The position numbers and the translations under genes are program-made. A model generated the notes under the pieces. It had not been told where the DNA came from, searched no databases, and saw only the letters and a list, made by a program, of their open reading frames with translations. From an uncultured Bacteroidales bacterium (GTDB lineage Bacteria; Bacteroidota; Bacteroidia; Bacteroidales; FEN-979): a stretch of DNA of 64,000 nucleotides. Of the stretch, positions 24,587 to 34,281 are shown piece after piece. Within the stretch, counting starts at the first letter, position 1, and every line of letters starts with the position of its first letter. Where the stretch lies: the NCBI GenBank assembly GCA_903887775.1, contig CAISRB010000019.1, forward strand, positions 1-64,000, read 5' to 3'.

Positions 24587-27500
24587 GTGAAAGAAGAGTC
24601 AAAACTTTTTCCGGATTACGTTTTCGAAGTAAGCTGGGAAGTATGTAACAAGGTTGGAGAAATTCATACGGTGATCTCCACAAAATGCCATACCATGGTA
24701 GAGGAGCTCAGGGATAATTATATCCTGATCGGCCCTGATGTATGGAAAGAAACTCACCAGAATCCGGAATTTCTCGAAGACCGGTTCCTTTACAAATCAT
24801 GGCGGGAGAGAGCCGAAAGCGAAGGGTTGCGACTTAAGATAGGCCGCTGGAATATGCCTGGTAAACCTCTTGTCTTTTTAATTGATTTCACACCCTTCTT
24901 TTCAGACAAGGATAAAATATTTTCCCATTTATGGGAAGAGTATAAGCTGGATTCCCTTATGGGGGGCTGGGACTATCTGGAACCTGCATTGTTCGGCTAT
25001 GCTTCGGGAAAAGTCATCGAGAGTTTTTACAATTATAACCTGTCGCACCATGATAAGATCGTTGCTCATTTTCATGAATGGACATGCGGCACCGGTCTGT
25101 TGTATGTTAAGGAAAAAGTGCCCCAGGCCGGAACAATCTTTACCACGCATTCCACCGTCATTGGCAGAAGTATTGCTGTAAACAATCTTCCCCTTTATAA
25201 GAATTTCGATCAATACCATGGTGAATCCATTGCCAAACAGTTCGGACTGGTATCTAAATACTCTCTTGAAAAGTCTGCTGCATTTGAAACGGATATCCTT
25301 ACAACGATTTCCCCCCTGACAAATGATGAATGCCGGCAATTCCTGGGTAAAGCCTCGGATATTATTACACCTAACGGGTTTGAAGACGATTTCGTCCCGG
25401 TCAAAGAAACCTATTACCAAAAAAGAGCCGAGGCCAGGAATAAGCTGTTCCAGGTTGCTGAAGCCCTCACGGGGCAGCCGGTTTCAAGGAGCAGTATCCT
25501 TGTACTGACCAGCGGACCCTATGAACAAAAGAGCAGGGGCTATGACCTTTTTATAGAGGCTATGTCAAAGATCAATGAACAGGCCAGGATCCCCGAAAAT
25601 GTGATTGCATTTATCATGGTTCCGAGCTTTGAATCGGGTCCGAGGAAAGAACTGCTAGAATGGATGTCAAGGAAGGACCTTAACAGTCCAAGGTCAGAAC
25701 AATTCCTTACACATGTTTTAAATGAATCTGAAAATGATTTTATTGTTAAAAGTCTAAGGCAGAATAAGATAAAGAATTCATCGGAAGATAAAGTTAAGGT
25801 GTTTTATGTACCTGCCATAATGAACGGCTCCGACGGAGTTTTCAATCTGTCTTATTATGATCTTCTGGTTGGCTTTGACGGAACGATCTTTCCGTCATAT
25901 TATGAACCCTGGGGTTATTCCTCCCAGGAAAGCCTTTCATTTCACATACCTACAATCACCACCACCCTTACCGGGTTTGGTCAATGGGTGAAAAATCTTT
26001 ACCCGGATTCGAAAGATTGCATTGCGGTTATTGACAGGGACGATGATAATGAGGGAGATGTCATAGATGAGATCGTAAAGACCGTTAACAGTTGTTCATT
26101 AAAAACTGAAAAGGAGATCATTAAGATCAGGATTAAAGCCTATGAGATCTCCAGGTCGGCGCTCTGGGAGAGCCTGATCTCAAATTACCATGAGGCATTC
26201 AGCAGGGCTCTTGAAAAATCTTTGAGCCGGGGAGATCTTTATGCAGGAAAGCAGCCCCAGATTATAGCTCCCTCTCAAACAAGCATTTCTGATGTGAGGC
26301 CTGAATGGAAAAAGGTATTGGTAAAGCAGAGGTTGCCCGAAAACCTTGCCAGCCTCGACAGGATTGCAAGGAACCTCTGGTGGTGCTGGCATTATGAAGG
26401 GTCTGAACTGTTCGAAATGATCAATCGTGACAGGTGGTATGAGCTGAAATTCAATCCCATCGCATTGCTGGAGTCGCTCTCATTTAAAGAGTTACAGGAA
26501 CTCAGTCATAACGAGGAATTTATTGCCCGGCTGAAAAAGGTAACAACCCTCCTTGAGAATTACCTGGCCAAGGGAGCTGACAAACCCAAAGAAATGATTG
26601 CGTATTTCAGTATGGAATACGGCCTTCACGACACCATTAAGATCTTTTCGGGCGGCCTTGGAATGCTTGCCGGGGACTACCTGAAGGAAGCGAGTGATTC
26701 AAATGTAAACATAGTCGGTATAGGTCTCCTATACAGGTATGGCTACTTTACGCAAACCCTCAACCTGGCAGGGGACCAGATCGCGAATTATACACCCCAG
26801 AAATTTTCCCAGCTTCCCATCAATCCTGTATATGATGAACAGGGAAACTGGCAAAAGATTTCCTTCGCTTTCCCGGGCAGAAACCTGTATGCTAAGATAT
26901 GGAGAGTGGATGTGGGAAGGATCCCGTTATACCTTCTCGATACCGACATCGAAGAGAATGATGAAAGTTACCGCAGTATCACGCATCAATTATATGGCGG
27001 TGACCTTGAAAACCGCATCCGACAGGAAATCGTTCTGGGGAATGGAGGTATAAGGCTGCTCGATATCCTGAAAATCAAACCGGATCTTTATCACAGTAAT
27101 GAAGGACATTCGGCTTTTATTGGACTTGAAAGGCTGCGTAAACTGATCCAGAATGAGAAGCTGACCTTTATCCAGGCGATGGAAGTTGTGAGATCATCCA
27201 CGTTGTTTACAACTCATACGCCTGTGCCTGCTGGTCATGATGCTTTCCCGGAAGATATGATGAGAAGATATTTTTCCCATTACCCTGATTATCTCAATAT
27301 CAAATGGGAGCAGTTCCTGAACCTTGGCAAGATGGTTGATAATGACCCGGATGAAAAATTCTCAATGAGTGTTCTTGCCGCCAAATGCTCCCAGGAGATC
27401 AATGGTGTAAGCAGGATCCATGGGCGGGTTACCAGGGATTTATTACGACCACTTTACCCGGGCTATTACGCAAGCGAGCTTCATATAGGATACGTCACGA

Positions 27501-28834
27501 ATGGGGTTCATTTTCCCACCTGGACTGCCAAATCATGGCAACTGCTGTATAAAGAAAAATTCGGGGAGGGTTTCCTGCATGACCAGTCAAATCCTGAACA
27601 TTGGAGGAAAATACAGGATGTGGACGACAGCATTATCTGGCAAACCCGTCAGAAGCAAAAAGACCAGCTTACCGAGTTTCTTCACCAGCGGTTATATATT
27701 GACATGACCAGGCGGCATGAGAATCCGAAGCTTATTTTTCAGATGAGGGAAGCCGCCCGTCCGAAGGCTCTGACCATAGGTTTTGCCCGCAGGTTTGCAA
27801 CATATAAACGGGCTCATCTGCTCTTCAGTAACCTTGACCGGCTTGGCCGGATCGTAAACAATACTGAAAAACCCGTGAGATTTCTTTTTGCCGGCAAAGC
27901 ACATCCGAACGATAAAGCAGGGCAGGATCTGATTAAAAAGATCATTGAAATTTCAAGGATGCCGGCATTCCTCGGCAAGATCATGTTTATTCAAAACTAT
28001 GACATGGAACTTGCCAAATACCTGATCAGGGGCGTGGATATATGGCTGAATACACCCACCCGGCCCCTGGAAGCTTCCGGCACAAGCGGTGAGAAGGCTG
28101 TCATGAACGGTGTGGTCAATTTCAGTGTACTAGACGGCTGGTGGGCCGAAGGATACCGGCCTGATGCCGGATGGGCCTTACCTGAAGAGGCAACCTATGA
28201 CAATTCTGCTTTCCAGGATGATCTTGATGCTGAAGTAATATATTCGATACTTGAGGAAGAGATCGTCCCTGTTTATTATGAAAGGGACAAAAATGGCATT
28301 CCGGTGAAATGGATTTCGTACATTAAAAACACCATTGCGGAAATAGCGCCTCAATTTACGATGAAGCGGCAGCTCGACGACTACTATCGCCAGTACTATA
28401 CAAAACTGTTTAAGAGGACTAAGATCATGACCGGCAAGAACTATGAAATGGCACGGCATATCGCATCCTGGAAACGAAAGGTTCTCAGAGGCTGGGAAGG
28501 TATTGAAATTATTTCCCGGAAAACCCCGCATTCAGAGCAAAAACCTTTATCTATAGGAGATAATTTTACAGCCGAGATCATTCTTGACCTGAACGAATTA
28601 TCTGCGACCGACGTTGGCCTTGAAGTCCTTTTCGGAAGAAAAGTCAACGATCTCGTTGAGACCCCTATATTAATTGAAGAGCTGAATCTTTCGAGGTCTG
28701 AAAAGAATATTGCCGTATTTGAATGTAATATTCCTATCAACCAGGCAGGCGTTTATGATTTCGTTTTCCGCCTCTTCCCAAAGAGTCCTTTATTGCCTCA
28801 CAGGCAGGATTTCTCACTCGTGAAGTGGATGTAG
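24587..28834 (+). CDS. Glycogen synthase (GT3) - alpha-glucan phosphorylase (GT35) fusion
   Basis: 1415 residues, GTG start. About 1-555 is a GT3 (animal/fungal type) glycogen synthase domain, recognised from FEVSWEVCNKVGEIHTVIS near the start and EPWGYSSQESLSFHIPTITT in the acceptor half. About 560-660 is the DUF3417 cap. About 660-1320 is a T. maritima-type alpha-glucan phosphorylase, with the PLP lysine in EASGTSGEKAVMNG. A beta domain closes the protein. One polypeptide thus holds both elongating and degrading activities of glycogen metabolism, an arrangement known from other Bacteroidota. Last gene of the glycogen cluster. Confidence 0.88.
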   Translation: MKEESKLFPDYVFEVSWEVCNKVGEIHTVISTKCHTMVEELRDNYILIGPDVWKETHQNPEFLEDRFLYKSWRERAESEGLRLKIGRWNMPGKPLVFLIDFTPFFSDKDKIFSHLWEEYKLDSLMGGWDYLEPALFGYASGKVIESFYNYNLSHHDKIVAHFHEWTCGTGLLYVKEKVPQAGTIFTTHSTVIGRSIAVNNLPLYKNFDQYHGESIAKQFGLVSKYSLEKSAAFETDILTTISPLTNDECRQFLGKASDIITPNGFEDDFVPVKETYYQKRAEARNKLFQVAEALTGQPVSRSSILVLTSGPYEQKSRGYDLFIEAMSKINEQARIPENVIAFIMVPSFESGPRKELLEWMSRKDLNSPRSEQFLTHVLNESENDFIVKSLRQNKIKNSSEDKVKVFYVPAIMNGSDGVFNLSYYDLLVGFDGTIFPSYYEPWGYSSQESLSFHIPTITTTLTGFGQWVKNLYPDSKDCIAVIDRDDDNEGDVIDEIVKTVNSCSLKTEKEIIKIRIKAYEISRSALWESLISNYHEAFSRALEKSLSRGDLYAGKQPQIIAPSQTSISDVRPEWKKVLVKQRLPENLASLDRIARNLWWCWHYEGSELFEMINRDRWYELKFNPIALLESLSFKELQELSHNEEFIARLKKVTTLLENYLAKGADKPKEMIAYFSMEYGLHDTIKIFSGGLGMLAGDYLKEASDSNVNIVGIGLLYRYGYFTQTLNLAGDQIANYTPQKFSQLPINPVYDEQGNWQKISFAFPGRNLYAKIWRVDVGRIPLYLLDTDIEENDESYRSITHQLYGGDLENRIRQEIVLGNGGIRLLDILKIKPDLYHSNEGHSAFIGLERLRKLIQNEKLTFIQAMEVVRSSTLFTTHTPVPAGHDAFPEDMMRRYFSHYPDYLNIKWEQFLNLGKMVDNDPDEKFSMSVLAAKCSQEINGVSRIHGRVTRDLLRPLYPGYYASELHIGYVTNGVHFPTWTAKSWQLLYKEKFGEGFLHDQSNPEHWRKIQDVDDSIIWQTRQKQKDQLTEFLHQRLYIDMTRRHENPKLIFQMREAARPKALTIGFARRFATYKRAHLLFSNLDRLGRIVNNTEKPVRFLFAGKAHPNDKAGQDLIKKIIEISRMPAFLGKIMFIQNYDMELAKYLIRGVDIWLNTPTRPLEASGTSGEKAVMNGVVNFSVLDGWWAEGYRPDAGWALPEEATYDNSAFQDDLDAEVIYSILEEEIVPVYYERDKNGIPVKWISYIKNTIAEIAPQFTMKRQLDDYYRQYYTKLFKRTKIMTGKNYEMARHIASWKRKVLRGWEGIEIISRKTPHSEQKPLSIGDNFTAEIILDLNELSATDVGLEVLFGRKVNDLVETPILIEELNLSRSEKNIAVFECNIPINQAGVYDFVFRLFPKSPLLPHRQDFSLVKWM

Positions 28835-28842
28835 AGGATATA

Positions 28843-28908
28843 CGATTTACGATTTACGAATTATAACGCAGAACGCAATAACGCCATAACACAGAATGAT
28901 TTACGATT
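28843..28908. repeat. Intergenic repeats: ACGATTT array and GCGTT array, copy 2
   Basis: The 97-bp gap after the GT3-GT35 gene starts with a tandem TACGATT pattern (about 28843-28860) that recurs at about 28900-28908. Between them are AACGC units at 28865, 28872 and 28880, and AACAC at 28888 (7-8 bp steps). This is the reverse complement of the GCGTT array at 18110. Confidence 0.65.
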
Positions 28909-28931
28909 GGATTAATAACTAACATTCAGGC

Positions 28932-29678
28932 ATGAAATTACTTGAAGGAAAAACAGCCCTGATAACAGGAGCAAACCGCGGTATCGGCAAGGCCATCGCG
29001 AAGTGCTTTGCAAAACACGGGGGACAGATCGCATTTTCTGATATCGCATATGATGATAGTTCCAGGTCCCTGGAAGAAGAACTGAGAGGCATGGGTGTGA
29101 AAGCCAGGGGTTATGCATCAGACGCCAGCTCATTCGAGGATAGTGAGAAACTGGTGAATGACGTGATCGCAGATTTCGGGGAACTTCACATCCTCGTTAA
29201 TAATGCAGGAATCACCCGTGATAACCTGCTCCTCAGGCTGACAGAAACCGACTGGGACCTGGTAATAAAAGTCAACCTGAAATCCGTTTTTAACCTGACG
29301 AAAGCGGTTCAGCGCCAGATGATCAAACAACGTAACGGGTCAATTATCAATTTAAGCTCGGTAGTAGGCATTGAAGGGAATGCCGGGCAATCAAACTACT
29401 CTGCTTCGAAGGCCGGTATCATAGGCTTCTCGAAATCGATGGCCCAGGAACTTGGCTCCCGCAACATCCGCGTAAATGCAATTGCACCGGGATTCATTGA
29501 AACTGAAATGACACAAAAGCTACCCGAGGAAGTCAGAAACGAGTGGATAGAAGATATCCCGCTGAGGCGGGGGGGGACGCCTGAAAATGTTGCGAATCTC
29601 GCCTTATTCCTGGCCTCGGACCTTTCCGAATATATTACCGGGCAGGTCATCAGTGTCTGCGGTGGACTTCATACATGA
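28932..29678 (+). CDS. fabG: 3-oxoacyl-[acyl-carrier-protein] reductase (FabG-type SDR)
   Basis: 248 residues, ATG start. Short-chain dehydrogenase with the NADPH-binding TGANRGIG (about 12-19), NNAGIT, the catalytic Ser in NLSSVVG, YSASKAG (Tyr/Lys) and the PG loop APGFIETEMT. The best fit is FabG of fatty acid synthesis (reduction of 3-oxoacyl-ACP); other SDR substrates cannot be excluded because it is not beside acpP or fabF. It may be co-transcribed with the next gene, 12 bp downstream. Confidence 0.85.
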   Translation: MKLLEGKTALITGANRGIGKAIAKCFAKHGGQIAFSDIAYDDSSRSLEEELRGMGVKARGYASDASSFEDSEKLVNDVIADFGELHILVNNAGITRDNLLLRLTETDWDLVIKVNLKSVFNLTKAVQRQMIKQRNGSIINLSSVVGIEGNAGQSNYSASKAGIIGFSKSMAQELGSRNIRVNAIAPGFIETEMTQKLPEEVRNEWIEDIPLRRGGTPENVANLALFLASDLSEYITGQVISVCGGLHT

Positions 29679-29690
29679 TAGGATTTCCGT

Positions 29691-31763
29691 GTGAGCCTTT
29701 TAATCGAATACCCTTTATGGTTTCTTCTTTTCTGCTTTCTCAACGGAGCAGCATTCTCATTTGGCCTTTATTACAGGAGGCGAAATACAAGTGAAAATTT
29801 CATTGTGCTGGCAGGTCTGGTACTGCTGAGGTTCCTTTCGGTAAGCCTGATCACTTTTCTTCTTCTTACCCCCCTGATCAGGAGAACCATCCGCCAGCTG
29901 GAAAAGCCTGTCATTGCTATAGGGCTTGACGGTTCACAGTCGGTGGTTTCATCTGCCGATTCAGCTGAAGTCAGAAAAAGCCTCGTAAACGATCTTCGCA
30001 ATCTCAGCCATGAATTGTCGGACCGTTATGAAGTTGCCCTGTATACCATTGGCCGGAATGTTTCCCCGGGCCTGCAAAAGGATTTCAGCGCCAAACATAC
30101 CGATATCTCAGGGTTTTTCGATGAACTTCAAAGCAGGTACGCCAACAGGAACCTGGGCGCCGTAATCATTGCCACTGACGGTATTTACAATAAAGGTACT
30201 AACCCATACTATGCAGCTCAGAAGCTCAATGTACCGGTATACTCGATAGCCCTGGGAGATACTTCCCTTCACAGGGATGTGCTCATCAGGTCTGTCAGTG
30301 TGAGCAAACAGGTTTACCTTGGTGACCAGTTCCCTTTTGAGATCATCGCCGAGCTGGATAAATACACGGGCAGGGAAGTCAGGCTGAGTGTCCTGCATTC
30401 AGGAGAAGCAGTCTTTACGAAAGCTTTTTCAGCATATGGCGACCACGAATTTATCCGTGTCGGCGGAATCCTGGAGGCTAAAGAAAAAGGGATTCAGAAA
30501 TATACCATCGAGATTGAAACCCCCGGTGATGAATTTAATATGGGAAACAATAAGCGGGATTTTTATGTTGAAGTGGTCGAATCGAGGATTCGCGTGGCCC
30601 TGGCTTATGAGAGTCCCCATCCTGACATAGCGGCTATTGTAAACGCTCTTCAGTCATCAGCGAAATTTGAGGTTACACAACTCAGGCCGGCAGAACTTCA
30701 GAGCAAACAGAGAACATATGATCTGTACATTTTTTACCAGATACCCTCGACAGCAGGATTGTTTGATCCTTCAAAATTATTACCCGGGGGCAGTCCTGTA
30801 CTTTACATTATTGGCAGCCAGACTGATCTTGCAGGGTTTAACCGGCTAAAGACCGGCCTTGTCATAAATTCACGGAGAAACACGATGACCGACATCCAGC
30901 CGATACTGAACCCTGATTTCACCCTGTTCAGCTTCAACAGGGAAACTGCTCTTGCTATCTCGGAATTTCCTCCGCTTCAGTGCCCCGCAGGTACTTTTGA
31001 AACAGCCGGACTTACCGATGTCCTGTGTTATCAAAACATAGGAAATATGAGCACGAAATTTCCTCTTATCCTGTTCTACGATATGCCTGAACGTAAGACC
31101 TGTATTATTGCCGGGGAGAATATCTGGAGGTGGAGAATAGCCGATTACATTCAGAAATCAGATTTCAGGATCTTTGATGAGATGATAAGCCGGATTGCGC
31201 AGTATCTCTCTGTGAAGAACGATAGCTGCCCTTTCCGCGTGGAAGTCAAAGCACAGCTTGAAGAAGGTGATCCCATTAAATTTGATGCCTTCCTATTCAA
31301 CCCCAGCCATGAACTTATCAACGATCCGGATGTTTTCCTGGAATTGAAAAATGAAGAAGGGAAAAGCTATCCATATAGTTTCACGCGAAATGAAAAAGCC
31401 TATTACCTTAATGCCGGTTATTTCCCTGCAGGCAATTATACCTATGAAGCTTCTGTCAAAACAGCTCAGGCCCTTTATAAAAAGCAGGGCCGGATCAGTA
31501 TCATTCCTCTTGATATTGAGCTCGTAAACCTCGTGGCCGACCATGCTCTTCTTCAGCAAATATCGTCTAAATACGAGGGAAAAGTAGTCAGCCGGAAAGA
31601 CATTTTATCACTGGCACAATTGTTAAAGAAACGTGGCGACCTGAAATCGATCATACATCTTCAGAGAAAGTATATTGAGCTTGCAGGTGAATGGTGGCTG
31701 TTCCTTCTGGTTCTTTTACTGCTTTCCGCTGAATGGGCCATCCGTAAGAGAAGCGGGATGTAA
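29691..31763 (+). CDS. Membrane-anchored VWA-like protein of unknown function
   Basis: 690 residues, GTG start. Two N-terminal transmembrane helices (about 5-26 and 38-62) are followed by a von Willebrand A-like domain with a MIDAS-type DGSQS (about 79-83) and IATDGIYNKG. Extended beta-rich regions follow, and a final transmembrane helix (about 666-685) ends in positive residues. The architecture resembles the Bat/CARDB-VWA membrane proteins of Bacteroidota, whose role is unclear. Most of the protein should face the periplasm. It follows fabG closely. Confidence 0.72.
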   Translation: MSLLIEYPLWFLLFCFLNGAAFSFGLYYRRRNTSENFIVLAGLVLLRFLSVSLITFLLLTPLIRRTIRQLEKPVIAIGLDGSQSVVSSADSAEVRKSLVNDLRNLSHELSDRYEVALYTIGRNVSPGLQKDFSAKHTDISGFFDELQSRYANRNLGAVIIATDGIYNKGTNPYYAAQKLNVPVYSIALGDTSLHRDVLIRSVSVSKQVYLGDQFPFEIIAELDKYTGREVRLSVLHSGEAVFTKAFSAYGDHEFIRVGGILEAKEKGIQKYTIEIETPGDEFNMGNNKRDFYVEVVESRIRVALAYESPHPDIAAIVNALQSSAKFEVTQLRPAELQSKQRTYDLYIFYQIPSTAGLFDPSKLLPGGSPVLYIIGSQTDLAGFNRLKTGLVINSRRNTMTDIQPILNPDFTLFSFNRETALAISEFPPLQCPAGTFETAGLTDVLCYQNIGNMSTKFPLILFYDMPERKTCIIAGENIWRWRIADYIQKSDFRIFDEMISRIAQYLSVKNDSCPFRVEVKAQLEEGDPIKFDAFLFNPSHELINDPDVFLELKNEEGKSYPYSFTRNEKAYYLNAGYFPAGNYTYEASVKTAQALYKKQGRISIIPLDIELVNLVADHALLQQISSKYEGKVVSRKDILSLAQLLKKRGDLKSIIHLQRKYIELAGEWWLFLLVLLLLSAEWAIRKRSGM

Positions 31764-31791
31764 TCAAGTGCTGGTTTGCAGAGGTGAAGGC

Positions 31792-32622
31792 TCAGAGATC
31801 TTTCCTTTTCATTACCCAAAACACAATAGCTGTCATGACTGAAGCATACGCAAGAGGGATGAGGCATGCGATAAAGCTTACATGATCCTGAAGATTAAGG
31901 CCCATCATTTTTTTCAGCATAGGTATGGCGGGGTACTCCGTGAGTCGTATTACTGAATTAACCGGTAAATAAGTATAAATAGTGTTCTTAAACATAAAGG
32001 GCGCCCGGAAAAAGAAATAAATCACGGGTTCTATGATCAGGGAATATAAAGTGAAGATTGCGATTGCCATCCCTGTGTTTCTCAGAATAAAGCCGCAGAA
32101 AAAAGCATATATCATGTAACAGAGCAGGCTGAGGAAAAATCCGGTCATAAAAGGTATCCCTTTTGTGAAAAAATCCACTTCGTTGAACCCGGAATGGGAA
32201 AGTCCTATAAAAAATGCCCCTGCAGTAAGGATTACAGTGATGATCAAGGCTGTCAGGAGAATGATCATCAGTTTGGAGACCAGGAATTCAGTCTTGCTCA
32301 TGCCGTTGATCACATTCTGCCTGATGGTTTTATAAGTGAATTCATTCGTGATCAGGATGATCATAATAATCGCCGGAAAGATCAGGACATACCTGATACT
32401 GGCGAAGAAAGCCACATTCTGCCATACATCTGGAAAATAATAGATGGCCACATGAGGAAATGGGATTGGCATCCGTTGATTGATATTGTTGACTGTATGG
32501 TTTATCATGAATTCGGCCAGCAGGATACCTGCAGCGAGAAAAACGAAGTACAGGCCGGCGAGGATCCAGAACACCTTGTAGGTCCTGATCTTTTTGAATT
32601 CTATTTTCAGCAGTTTGATCAT
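31792..32622 (-). CDS. ABC-2 type transporter permease
   Basis: 276 residues, ATG start. About six transmembrane helices, with a large loop after the first one, which is the ABC-2 exporter pattern. It starts inside the end of the ATPase gene (4-bp overlap), so the two are translationally coupled and form one exporter. The substrate is unknown. The loss of only a few transmembrane segments in related proteins often reflects antibiotic or lipid exporters, but nothing here allows a choice. Confidence 0.85.
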   Translation of the reverse strand: MIKLLKIEFKKIRTYKVFWILAGLYFVFLAAGILLAEFMINHTVNNINQRMPIPFPHVAIYYFPDVWQNVAFFASIRYVLIFPAIIMIILITNEFTYKTIRQNVINGMSKTEFLVSKLMIILLTALIITVILTAGAFFIGLSHSGFNEVDFFTKGIPFMTGFFLSLLCYMIYAFFCGFILRNTGMAIAIFTLYSLIIEPVIYFFFRAPFMFKNTIYTYLPVNSVIRLTEYPAIPMLKKMMGLNLQDHVSFIACLIPLAYASVMTAIVFWVMKRKDL

Positions 32623-33515
32623 GGGGTGTCCTGTAAAAGTTCAAGAAAATGCTGTTCAAGGCTGCGTTTTTTTTCTGCCAGATGGCTCAGAAGGATTCCC
32701 TTTTGATAAAGAAAAGCATTGATCTCAGAAGTGTTTACCGTCATACTAAAATGAACCTGGATAAGTCCTTCGGCTTCATTGAAGGAAATGAAACCCGGAA
32801 ATTCCCTGATCGCCGCAGTAAGTCCCGGCATATCTGATGCTGAAAGTTCAACGGAGTCGGAAACCGCAAGAACTTCTTTCACATTTCCGCTGAAAAGCAT
32901 TATTCCTTTTCGCAGGACGACCACATAGCTGCAGATCTTCTGTACTTCATCGAGAAGATGGGAAGCCAGCAGGATCGTTGTTCCTCTGGAAGCGACCAGC
33001 GCAATAATTTCCCTGATCTGGGCGATACCCTGGGGATCCAATCCATTTGTCGGCTCGTCGAGGATCAGCACCTCCGGTTTCCCAAGGAGGGCCGATGCCA
33101 CGGCCAGCCTCTGCCTCATACCGAATGAAAAGGTTTTGAATTTTGAGAACCTGCGTTCGTACAGGCCTGCAAGCTGAAGCACTTCGTCGATATCGTCATA
33201 CGGCTTATCCTTGATATCGGCAACAATTTTCAGGTTTGTCACGGCATCCAGGTATGGAAAAAAATTGGGGCTTTCTATGACAGAACCAATACGTTTTCTG
33301 CTTTCTTTCGATGGAAGCTGTTGAAACCAGCTGAATTGCCCGTTGTCGGGAGGGATGAGATCGAGGAGCATGCTCAGGGTAGTGGTCTTCCCGCTGCCAT
33401 TAGGTCCCAGAATGCCAAAAACCTGGCCTTTCATGACTTCGAAAGAAAGCTGGTTCACAGCTTTGATCCTGCCAAAGCTTTTTGATATTTTGTCAACATT
33501 AAGAATGGTTTCCAA
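32619..33515 (-). CDS. ABC transporter ATP-binding protein
   Basis: 298 residues, ATG start. Walker A GPNGSGKTTT (about 38-47), Q-loop region, signature FSFGMRQRLA, Walker B VLILDEPTNGLDPQG and the H-loop in LLASHLLDEV. The C-terminal 80 residues form the extra domain seen in DrrA/CcmA-type exporter ATPases. It energises the neighbouring permease. The substrate is unknown. Confidence 0.92.
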   Translation of the reverse strand: METILNVDKISKSFGRIKAVNQLSFEVMKGQVFGILGPNGSGKTTTLSMLLDLIPPDNGQFSWFQQLPSKESRKRIGSVIESPNFFPYLDAVTNLKIVADIKDKPYDDIDEVLQLAGLYERRFSKFKTFSFGMRQRLAVASALLGKPEVLILDEPTNGLDPQGIAQIREIIALVASRGTTILLASHLLDEVQKICSYVVVLRKGIMLFSGNVKEVLAVSDSVELSASDMPGLTAAIREFPGFISFNEAEGLIQVHFSMTVNTSEINAFLYQKGILLSHLAEKKRSLEQHFLELLQDTP

Positions 33516-33569
33516 ACGGACTGATTTGAAGGTAGGGATTAGACGATAAAGTTATATTTTTATTACAGA

Positions 33570-34280
33570 CTAATAACGGTAAAGCAAAAAAACCGCAGGA
33601 ATCCTGCCCAGTGAAGGTTTCATCTTTTTCCAATCCCCAACCGAATACACAGAGACCTTTTCGGACGAACCGGTGAGTCCTATCCCCAGCCCCAGCATTG
33701 TGTTGTCCTGGCATGATTGCAGTATTGCCTGAAACATCTGTTCATTTCTGTAAGGAGTTTCTATAAATATCTGCGTTTGCTTTTTCTCCCGGGCGGTTCT
33801 TTCTATTTCCTTCAGTTTATTAATGCGCAATTTTTTATCTACAGGCAGGTAGCCGAGAAAAGTAAAATTCTGGCCATTGAACCCTGAAGCCATTAATGAA
33901 AGCAAGATGGACGATGGCCCTGTAAGGGGTTTTACAGTAACTCCGTTTTCATGAGCTATCCGAACTATTTCAGAGCCGGGGTCAGCTACGCATGGGCTGC
34001 CTGCTTCTGATAAAAGCCCGACATCAAGTCCTTCATCAGTGAACCTCAGGTATTCCTCAAAAGAGGGCAGGGGAGAATGCTCATTGAAAATTTGAAAACT
34101 GACTTCATCAAAACTCCGGGTATATCCGGCTTTCCTGAGGAACCTCCTCGCAGTTTTCAGTTCTTCGACGATAAAACAGCTGAGACTGCGGATGACCTTC
34201 AATGTCCCTTCCGGCAGAACATCTTCAACCGCCTGTTCGCTAAGTACGGATGGGATCAGATACAGTACGCCATGCTTCAT
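33570..34280 (-). CDS. RsmI-like SAM-dependent methyltransferase (tetrapyrrole methylase fold)
   Basis: 236 residues, ATG start. The motifs GLLSEAGSPCVADPGS (about 88-103), PLTGPSSILLSLMASGF and FIETPYRN are those of RsmI, the 16S rRNA C1402 2'-O-methyltransferase. The chain is shorter than classical RsmI (about 280) because the C-terminal part is reduced. Many Bacteroidota carry such a second, shorter paralogue, so the true substrate is uncertain. It lies 1 bp after the threonine dehydratase-like gene. Confidence 0.8.
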   Translation of the reverse strand: MKHGVLYLIPSVLSEQAVEDVLPEGTLKVIRSLSCFIVEELKTARRFLRKAGYTRSFDEVSFQIFNEHSPLPSFEEYLRFTDEGLDVGLLSEAGSPCVADPGSEIVRIAHENGVTVKPLTGPSSILLSLMASGFNGQNFTFLGYLPVDKKLRINKLKEIERTAREKKQTQIFIETPYRNEQMFQAILQSCQDNTMLGLGIGLTGSSEKVSVYSVGDWKKMKPSLGRIPAVFLLYRY

Positions 34281-34281
34281 A

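Noticed and set aside
32194-32706. 170-codon + strand frame over the ABC permease gene
   Set aside because: Antisense to a recognised ABC permease/ATPase pair; composition follows the reverse of membrane-protein codons.
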